Assembly (NCBI GenBank): GCA_945910005.1
Contig: OX246738.1
Coordinates: 21,788,186-21,852,185, forward strand
Origin: Isoperla grammatica
Lineage: Eukaryota > Arthropoda > Insecta > Plecoptera > Perlodidae
Direction: 5' to 3'
Length of the DNA stretch: 64,000 bases
The translations under genes and the position numbers were made by a program. This document shows positions 52,249-62,600 of the stretch, piece after piece; within the stretch, counting starts at the first letter, position 1, and each line of letters begins with the position of its first letter. The notes beneath the pieces are model-generated. The model was not told where the DNA came from, did not search any database, and saw only the letters and a list, made by a program, of their open reading frames with translations.

Positions 52249-52384
52249 TAAGCTACTTTCTTGTTTTATCCATGCCATTGGTTGTTGTCGTGGTGAAAAC
52301 AAGTCAGTAGCCTTCTAAATATTCCATAATACCGGGCCTTAATATGTATGGTATCTGTGTGGGTTATTTAGTTGGTAACATGAA

Positions 52385-53215
52385 TGTGAGACATGACCAT
52401 AGAGATAGTAATGGGTGGAGTGAGTGTTCGGACCCTTCCGTGCAGCCAACCTCGGCCGAATACCTGGAACTCGAGGGGGGCACTGATCATGCGCATTACG
52501 TAGCGAACCGCGTGGCGGTAAGGTTTGAGCTCGTGTTCCGCGCACAGCTGTACGTCAAGACTCAGGGAAAAACGTTTCATCGATGAGTTTTTTTATAAAT
52601 ACAATAATCCTTGGTATTTTGCACTTGCTATAATTCCCAAGAACTGATAGAAAAGAAGAAAGAACAAATGAATTATTAAAAATAAATAAATAAATAAAAA
52701 TTAAATATATACGAAATAGTGACCCCCAAAACCCAAACAAATATCAAGTTCAAAACAGATTTACGACTTACATGAACTATTGTTAATTGCTAAAAGCATA
52801 AACCTTAACGTAAACTTACATTTACAGAAAACTTGAAATTGATAGATTTCCCATTATCCACACTAAGGAATGTGCACTTTTTTAAAGATTCAATACTCAT
52901 GTGCTATACAGTTTAGAAAATAAATTGCCATTGCGTTACTTCTAAATAGCTCAAATAAATAACGGTAGTGTGATGTGTTTTCTACACATTCTTATTATAT
53001 CTTTTCCCGAGTCTTGTAGTACATTGTGCGCGTACAGTTGTCTTACGGCCACGCGGTACACTTCGCAATGTGCATGCTCAGTGCCCCCCTCGAGTTCCGA
53101 GAAATGTTCCCCTACTCCTCGCTGCTTGGCTGCAAAGGTTAACCCGGCAGTCCAAACTCAGTCCACTTCTCATTTGTCTATGGACATGACTCACAACCAC
53201 TTTGCCGCAGAACAG
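52385..53215. repeat. large imperfect inverted repeat (~180-210 bp arms)
   Basis: The left arm (52385-52567) and right arm (53000-53215) share, in opposite orientation, GGAACTCGAGGGGGGCACTG, ACCGCGTGGC.GTAAG, GTAC..CAAGACTC.GG and an outer CATG.CCATAGA. The 430-bp spacer is AT-rich and non-coding. Possibly a foldback transposon; no target duplication was seen. Confidence 0.65.
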
Positions 53216-53432
53216 CACAAGATGTAGTATTCACCTGTTCTATGCTCGAAGCTAGTAAATTGGCAGTTCAATATAATATGCATAATTCTTTATTTCCTTT
53301 TTTTATTTATGGAGTGATCTAACACGCAATTAATTTTGATCTTCAATTTTAATAAAAACAAATCTTGACTTGTTATCTTGATTCTTGACAAATGAGACAT
53401 TATTTTTAAGGTTGGTACCGAAATGTGCCTGC

Positions 53433-53438
53433 TTTATT
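53433..53438 (-). terminator. candidate poly(A) signal of the LAP-like gene
   Basis: AATAAA on the minus strand about 46 bases after the stop codon at 53484; a second lies at 53294-53289. Confidence 0.35.
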
Positions 53439-53483
53439 TTTGAATTTGTTTATTTTGAAAGTTTCTTTTGGTGCCGTCTGCCG

Positions 53484-53645
53484 TTACTTCTGTGGACACG
53501 CCAACTGGTAGAGGAACTGGATGAGGGTACGAGTGGGTCGACCGGTCATGCGGCCGACCGAGAGATACGGGTAGTCGAAGTCGTCAGACAACATGCCGGT
53601 CCCCGTCGTGTCCAAGTGCATCCAGTCTCCGCACGGAACAAACTC
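53484..53645 (-). CDS. LAP3: LAP terminal exon
   Basis: Begins after TTTCAG, 54 codons with [22 protein letters not shown], then [20 protein letters not shown]. The W.HLD.AG-like piece and the [13 protein letters not shown] signature near the C-terminus are characteristic of M17 aminopeptidases. Confidence 0.9.
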   Translation of the reverse strand, partial: EFVPCGDWMHLDTTGTGMLSDDFDYPYLSVGRMTGRPTRTLIQFLYQLACPQK

Positions 53646-56600
53646 CTGAAACCCAATCACGATGATTAGGTACTTTCAATTTACTTCTTTGAGGGGTCCC
53701 CCCTCAAAGGGGGGGGGGGGGGGGGGTTCGCGGCCGAAACACCATTAGTCAGTATGAAAACCGGTTGTTCACCGGGCAAGTTGGCTTGAGCTCAAAACCA
53801 GCTCTCATATTCATGTTGGACATGACATCTCATTACATAAACATACAGTATTATACACATATTATATAGTACATATTATAAACATAAACATATTACATAA
53901 ACTAGTAGAGATTTTCTTATATTTTTCTTAATATTGTTATAAAGACTAGATTTGAATTGAGATGTTTCCAGTTACCTTGAGGAATGCAGCTCCTTTGCAA
54001 GGAATCCCTAGGCCTTGCCCCACATTGGTCAAGTCTGCTTCAGGGAGTTCTAGAAAGATACATTGTCATGTGAGAGTGTGTACAGAGAAAGTAATCTGTG
54101 GACTAGGTGTTTTGTTAATTAAAAGAAACAGGAAACCAAGTAGCGTGGTTTTAGTTTAGAAAACGGTGATCTTCCCCTTTCATTCCCCTCTCTTTACAGT
54201 TTTCCCTGACCCCTGGCTCTTCAATTTTTCTTCAACGACTCGACCCCTTTCTTTTTTTTATGTTAAAAGAAGAGAATTAGTAGAGGAGCAAAAGGTAACA
54301 TTTAAGTTCTCGTGCGCCTTTCGTGAAAGAGTATTGCGGTAAACGGTATTCTGTTACGGCATACCATACGAGTATTTTGCACCTACCTGGCAGATCCTGG
54401 CACGCTGCAGAGGGCGCCAGGAGCGTCGTGACGTCATAGACACGTTTTAATTAATTACTTTTGAACGGTTTATGTCACAGAAAATATCAAGAGGACAATT
54501 TTATGATGTCATACTAGATAAGAATTTATAACCTATCTGCCACATTCTGGCGGGCTGCAGAGGGCGCCAGGAGCGTCGTGACGTCATATACACGTTTGAA
54601 CTAATAACGTTTGAACGGTTCATGTCACAGAAAATATGTAGGGTACAATTCTTCTATAAAATACTATACGAGTATTTTGCACCTACCTGGCACATCCTGG
54701 CACGCTGAAGAGGGCGCCAGGAGCGTCATGACGTCATAAACACGTTTTAATTAATAACGTTTGAACGGTTCATGTCACAGAAAATGTCAAGTGAACAATT
54801 CTATTACGAAATACTATTTGAGTATTTCGCATCTACTTGGCACATCGTGGCATGCTTCAGAGGGCGCCAGGAGCGTCGTGACGTCATACACTTTTTCATT
54901 AATAACTTTTGAACGGTTCATATCACAGAAAATATCAAGAAGACAATATTATAGACAATTTAAATACAAATCGATTGATATGTACCAATAGGGTAATCAT
55001 GTAATATTTAAGGGAGAAATTGCTAACAAATAATAATAATTAGATGTGTATATGAAATGCAGGGCATCCCTCATCGTAATATCTATTTATTACTATTTCG
55101 GAGTTATAATTGTATCACTGTGAAGGACTTAATAATCGTAGTCATCCCAACATACCCATGGGTATCTGTTGTTTAACAATAATAATAATTATAATTATTG
55201 TATACTAGTTACTATTCATAGACTGATTAGTAAAACTCACGTTTGCTAGAAGTTCTCTTCATCTTCATCATCATCGTCTTCATCCTCATCTCCCGTGTTG
55301 TCGGTATTCAAGCACTCTTGTTCCTCGTCTTCAGTAGAGCAGCCACAAAGCTCGGTGCACCTCATGTTATTTGCTTTGCAGCTGCATCTTGACGCACACC
55401 TTGATTTTAAGCAGTTGCACTTAACTAGTTGAATGACGGCAGCTGGTGCAGGTTCGAGGGTTGTCATGACTGCCACATACTCGTTGCTCTCAAGTAGCCA
55501 TCCGTAGTCTTCGGGTAATAAGTTGATAGGGTTGGCAACCTGGTCATTATGCCACACCCAGCATTGATGGTGAGCACGTAGTATGGCTTGGAGATATGCG
55601 GCTTTGCTGGGTGGAAGCTTTTGGTGGGTGCTTGGCAAGACTTTTTGTGAAACATGCGCCATCGAAGGTCAGACACTGATCTCAGTTTAGTGAATGGACA
55701 GTACAGTTTGCAAACGAACTTCTCTAGACCACTTATCACGGAGTCTTTTAGAGCAACAGTTAAACCTAGTTATTTAAATGCTGAAAATATTTCATAGTCG
55801 GATTCTCTGAAAGCTTTCCAGCACGAAATTTCCCCCTTTCCTGAAAATCCCCCAGTGTTGTCGGAACCACTGAAAGCGTGAAATCCAGTTAGTCCTGAAA
55901 CTTGATTTTGCCCAAGTGTGTTGTATAGTGACCCAAGTGCTATCCTTCTATTATTTCCCCCTTTACCTGTAATGAACACAGTATTTTTACAGAGATCGGT
56001 GTAACGTCGCAGTACCAGGATAAGGACATCTGTAGACTGTATCTGGGGAAAAAATAGATATTTGAGAAGCTCCTCGTTTTGTCGCATCTAATGCATGAAG
56101 CAACATCTTAGTATCGGTTTCTTCCTGTTCACTATTTAAGTGTGATAGAAGTGTTTTTGTACTAATAGTCTTGTTACTCCATGCGACAACTGGTTGTCGC
56201 TCCATGGCCTGTGAGGCTCGAATTATCTTCTGTGAAAAATATTGTCAGCTCATACTTGGTTTTGGTGTGACCAAGTAGTTGTGACATGCTCAAGTGCCCG
56301 ATTGGCGTGTTGTCTGTAATGCGATAAGCTACAGCAGCTTTTCCTCCTTGCAAGTCTTTCGAGTAGCCGATTTTAATGAAACAGGAATGTCATATCTATC
56401 AAATACCACGTGGACCTCTGAAAACTCACTATAACTGTTGTCAATGCGCATGACAAGAAGTTTGGCTAGATCCTCACAAGTGCTGGTGTGTGGAAGAATC
56501 CGACTATGAAATATTTTCAGCATTTAAAGAACTAGGTTAAACTGTTGCTCTAAAAGACTCCGTGATAAGTGGTCTAGAGAAGTTTGTTTGCAAACTGTAC

Positions 56601-59600
56601 TGTCCATTCACTAAACTGAGATCAGTGTCTGACCTTCGATGGCGCATGTTTAACAAAAAGTCTTGAAAAGCACCCACCAAAAGCTTCCACCCAGCAAAGC
56701 CGCATATCACCAAGCCATACTAGGTGCTCACCATCAATGCTGGGTGTGGCATAATGACCAGGTTGCCAACCCTATCAACTTATTACCCGAAGACTACGGA
56801 TGGCTACTTGAGAGCAACGAGTATGTGGCAGTCATGACAACCCTCAAACCTGCACCGGCTGCCGTCATTCAACTAGTTAAATGCAACTGCTTAAAATCAA
56901 GGTGTGCGTCAAGATGCAGCTGCAAAGCAAATAACATGAGGTGCACCGAGCTTTGTGGCTGTTCTACTGAAGACGAGGAACAAGAGTGCTTGAATACCGA
57001 CAACACGGGAGATGAGGATGAAGACGATGATGATGAAGATGAAGAGAACTTCTAGCAAACGTGAGTTTTACTAATCAGTCTATGAATAGTAACTAGTATA
57101 CAATAATTATAATTATTATTATTGTTAAACAACAGATACCCATGGGTATGTTGGGATGACTACGATTATTAAGTCCTTCACAGTGATACAATTATAACTC
57201 CGAAATAGTAATAAATAGATATTACGATGAGGGATGCCCTGCATTTCATATACACATCTAATTATTATTATTTGTTAGCAATTTCTCCCTTAAATATTAC
57301 ATGATTACCCTATTGGTACATATCAATCGATTTGTATTTAAATTGTCTATAATATTGTCTTCTTGATATTTTCTGTGATATGAACCGTTCAAAAGTTATT
57401 AATGAAAAAGTGTATGACGTCACGACGCTCCTGGCGCCCTCTGCAGCGTGCCACGATGTGCCAAATAGATGCAAAATACTCAAATAATATTTCGTAATAG
57501 AATTGTTCCCTTGACATTTTCTGTGACATGAACCGTTCAAACGGTATTAATTAAAACGTGTTAATGACGTCGTGACGCTCCTGGCGCCCTCTTCAGCGTG
57601 CCAGGATGTGCCAGGTAGGTGCAAAATACTTGTTTAGTATTTTATAGAAGAATTGTACCTTACATATTTTCTGTGACATGAACCGTTCAAACGTTATTAG
57701 TTCAAACGTGTATATGACGTCACGACGCTCCTGGCGCCCTCTGCAGCCCGCCAGAATGTGGCAGATATGTTATAAATTCTCATCTAGTATGACATCATAA
57801 AATTGTCCTCTTGATATTTTCTGTGACATAAACCGTTCAAAAGTAATTAATTAAAACGTGTCTATGACGTCACGACGCTCCTGGCGCCCTCTGCAGCGTG
57901 CCAGGATCTGCCAGGTAGGTGCAAAATACTCGTATGGTATGCCGTAACAGAATACCGTTTACCGCAATACTCTTCCACGAAAGGCGCACGAGATACCTTT
58001 TGCTCCTCTACTAAATACAGAAATAGGTTTTCTTTCTTTCCCATAGAAAAAAGAAAAAATTGTACCAGCATTTCCCAAAGTTAAAAGCTTGTGACCCGGT
58101 TTTTCTCTTTTTTCTTTAATTTACGACCCAAGTTACGAAATAGTTATATGGTGCATGTTTCCATACCTGTATTTTTTTTATTAATACTTTAATACTTTGA
58201 ATTCATTTTAGCTGTAGACATGAGAAGAGTAAAAGCAAGTAAAAGCTTTGCTATTATACAGAGTTTCTGTGGCTCAAATTCTGCTTCAGAGGAAGTGTGT
58301 GAAAAATGATTCGAACATGCAGAAGTCGAGTGTTTCGCGTGTCTGTATATTTTAGGTAATCATTGGTTGCCGTTTAACTTGGGTGTTCTGCGACCCAGCA
58401 TCTAACCCATGGCGACTGGCCACGTCTGCGTTAAATATGCAAAATATACTTAAGATTAAAATGTTCGAAAATTAATTAGATCGTTTGAAACCATAGTGTT
58501 AATTAGTGAATCAATAAAACATTAATTTCATTGTAATATGATAAGTGATATGATTGAGATAATGATTATTGATGCAATGTACAATACAATTACATATTAT
58601 TATATTGTACTGTATTCTTAAAAATATCCCTTAATTGAATTATTAATCTCATATTTTGTGTTTACAATGATACACTTTCTTAACGTTCGGTCCAAGCCAA
58701 CTTCGAAAACAATATTGATATGGGGAGTTATGTTATAAAATTATTGCATTTTTTTCCACAATTCTCTAAAACCACAATGCTCATAGGACAATCAGAATCT
58801 AGTCCACACGGGTGTGTGCACATGATCATGATTCATGGTATACGTACGTGTGACTTTCCTAGCGTAATGCTTCCAAAGTGGCATTCGCCATACTCTGTCT
58901 CCAGATATCGATCCAGCCTTTTCCATTTGCTTCCACAAGTCATGGTTATTGGTGAACACTCCCGTAGGCCCTGTACCCAGGGCAGTCCTCATTCCATCTG
59001 GTAACACAAGGGTTGTTATTAGTAACTTACTGCTACAATATATACAATATATATATACAATATATATATACTTTTATGTTATATTTATATTGTCCTATTC
59101 TTAGTCGTAAGCTACATTGTACTAACAACATGTCTTACTGACATGGGAGCCAAATTTCCAAATACCCTTATCACAAAAATCTCTATGATTCAATGATTCA
59201 ATGGGTCAATATTGTTACAGCTATGTAATGAAATGTACTACTGTCTACAAATGGAAATAAAACCTTACTACTACTAATGGTAAAGGGAGCTAAACATTGT
59301 CGTTACACTTCTAATCGATATGTCAATCGAAATTTAGCCTCTTGTTATTAGGTTTGTTTTTTGTCCTGCACTTTCTTGCGGTGCAGCTTTACGGTGCAGG
59401 CCGGAAATACGCAATAGCGGAAGGCATGCAGGTTGCACTGAAGGAAGACAAAAAACACTCCGGTGTAGCAACGGCTGATGTGTGAAATAATATTTACATT
59501 TGATAAAGTCTTTCACAATGGTTTGAAATGTATAACATCAGATCTCAACTAAATAATTATTCTAAACGTAAATAGCAGCCGATGTATCTACTTAAAATAA

Positions 59601-62600
59601 CAACCACATGTTAATTCAAGTTGCCGCCAGATTTTCATACACTGCACTGCCACACCAGCTCGGTAGCCGGTGCTACACCGCTGCACTAGTGCAACGTCCA
59701 CTGGACAAAATAACGTGAGCAGTGTAACCTGCACGGAGACAAAATAACATGGCGGTGCCGGAAAGCTTGCACCAGTGCAGGCTATGCAGGACAAAAAACG
59801 AACTTTCTGCCACTGCATGGAGTGCACCAGTGACCATCCACGCTTGGAATGTACCCTGACAAGGTCTGCCAACAGACGTGCTGATAGTATCACTACAATA
59901 CCGAAGGCATCAGAAGATTTAGGTTCGTGCTTGTCACATGTAATTTCATTATTACATAATCCATGACGACACCACCTTGCAAGTTAACAAAACTGACCTT
60001 CATAATACTTTCTGCTTTTACCTTGCACTTGCATATTTCCATCTACAGTATATATACAAAATAATAGCCGGCCGTTTACATAGCGGTTAGTAACTAACAC
60101 TGACACGAGTCGTTTACGTTACATGTGAAGCCTCATAGTCCTCTGATTTCGGGAACCTACTAGGTACAGGACCCAGTTTATTATTATTTTTATTTGGCGA
60201 AATGATTGACTAAATAAAAAAAAAAAAATTATTTGGTGTTTACGCGTAGTCGCGACAACACTAAAAGTCATATTATGATGTCGGGGGTGCTTGGAGAAAA
60301 GGGACAAGCAAAAGGACATATTGATAGGGTTAAAGGGTACGACCTCATTTATTCGAGAATCACTCTGCACCAATTCTAAACCCAGGTCCAGACACAGGGC
60401 CCAGGATTGGGCTATGCAATACTGGCGTGTTCGATTTTGACAAGGTTCATTTGGAGTCCTAATTTCAACTCACTATTGAACAAATCGTAACTAGAAACGG
60501 GGGAGGGCCAACGGGGTGCGTCTCCCCCCTCCCTCTCCACCGATTGTCCGACCAAAGGTCCCAAATCATTAAACCATGTTCGTTACTGATTCATAAGGGG
60601 AAGTTCCTACCAATCATATTTAATGTATTACCTATTAATTATTATTGTATTATTATAATAACACTTTCTTTTATTATTTTTTTTAAATACAATACAATAC
60701 AATACAATACAACTTAATTTTGTGTATAAAGAGCATCAGAGGCGACTAAAAGGCCGGTGTCATATGACTAATTAATTCTAGTCTTATTGTTACCGCATCT
60801 GATAGAAGTGCGTCCAACACAATCATGGCTACGGAATACAACGTAATTTTGTGTATAAAGAGCATCAGAGGCGACTAAAAGGCCGGTGTCATATGACTAA
60901 GTGAGAATAATATTCTCACTTAGTCATATGACAAGTGTGAATACTGTGAAGAATAAGTGAGAATATTATTCTCACTTAGTCATATGACAACGGCCTTTTA
61001 GTCGCCTCTGATGCTCTTTATACACAAAATTAAGTTGTATTGTATTGTATTGTATTGTATTGTATTGTATTTATTAGCATCTATTGATCTATGCGATACA
61101 TTGATATCAGGGATTATTACCGGAGTATTTGTACAAAGACGTTAAAATAAAAGCAAATTTACTATAACGAAACTAGGAATAAGGGAAATTTTTACTTGGA
61201 TACAAAAAGTAAATCAAGTAGTTTAAGATCAGTTAACTTTCAGAGTTTTAGAGAATATGATAAGCTACCATTAGCAATAAAACGGTGTAAAATTTTAAGT
61301 TGGCTTCATTTATAAATCAATGTAGAAAACATATTTTGAATATAGGCACCGTGTTTGACCACTGAGCGCGCTAGTGAGATCGATTGAAGCGCTCATGTGT
61401 CAGACTGGCGCACCTCGGCTATGAAAACATTGCACCGTCGCAATGGAAAACCACGCGGGAGGTACGAAGTGTATCGTCATTAAATACGGATTTAATAAAA
61501 TAAATCCAGGCTACGAGGCAAAGCAATCTTTTATTGAATGGCAAGGATTCTTTAAATTTGACCATGTTTTTGATTTAACGGAAACTCGAGATGGTGTGGT
61601 TAATTTTATAACGTCGAAAGTGGTCAGGCAGACGTCAGTGAGTTTGACGCCCTATGATGTTAAAATTGAAGTAAGTATTGTATATTTTATTTTATGTGTT
61701 GTGGTTTATACCTAGTAGGACTCTTTTAAGTACGCAATTGAAAGTTAGGTATACTGAAAGAAAAATCATTGTTGCATTCTGTGGGCAGACCGGGCCCAGC
61801 ATAGGCCTAGCGTTGCTAGCATATGGGTAGGCCTAGGCTAGGCTCGTAAACTTGTAAAAGTGAGCGCCTATCGATGTATTTTGGTACCGATTTGTGCAGC
61901 CAACAATACAACAACCCTTGTTGCCACTTCTTGCTGCCCCTTCAGCCATAACTAATAATGTATCATACAATTACGCAACAATTATTGGAAGAAACAATCT
62001 CAATTACATGTAAACGCCATTTATTGACAGCTGGTAGGCCGAGGCGTGATCTTGTTTTGTTTCTTTCCACCCCGAGCTGCAAAGTTCTGCCACTGCACGC
62101 GCTGTATGTACTAACGCACGGTGCCTATAGCTATAAAGCTTTCAATAAAAAAGTAATGTAGAAATATAAAATACTAGTATACTAGGCTATCTTGTATAAG
62201 TTTAAACCTTTTGAGCTAAATCAATATTGACAGGCAGAGCTACCCGGATGGGCTATGATGGGTTTATGATGATCATACTCCATCTATCTTTTTGAGGTAT
62301 TTACTTAGACCTCGTTCTCATTACTCGAGTTAAAGCAACTCGGGTTGAACGCGAGTTGCCGACTTGCGTTTTAATTGAACTGTAATACCGTCGTAAGTTA
62401 AGTAGTTTGCAACCTTTACACATGGAGCGCTGTAGAAGACACGTATTTTGTATGAATTTCAGGCTGGCCAAGTATTGTGCTAAGGAGTGTCGTTTCCTCG
62501 TCGGAAAATGTAGACGTTATTAATTCACTTAAAAAAAACTGCGGTAAACACACGTTGGCCTAGCGTCGGAAAACAACAAATTTACTACAAAGTTTTGAGG

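Larger units (their letters stand above)
54279..58012. mobile_element. 3.7-kb foldback element with duplicated CXC-domain gene end
   Basis: Two arms of about 1.5 kb, 54279-55802 and 56499-58012, are near-identical inverted copies around a unique 696-bp core. Each arm has, from outside in, four degenerate ~150-180-bp repeats built on GAGGGCGCCAGGAGCGTCGT plus GACGTCATA, GTTTGAACGGTTCATGTCAC and ACAGAAAATAT, then AT-rich sequence, then the end of a CXC-domain gene. The outer edges diverge at TAGTAGAGGAGC. Matching arms imply recent origin or gene conversion. It lies in a LAP intron. The transposon class is not established. Confidence 0.85.
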
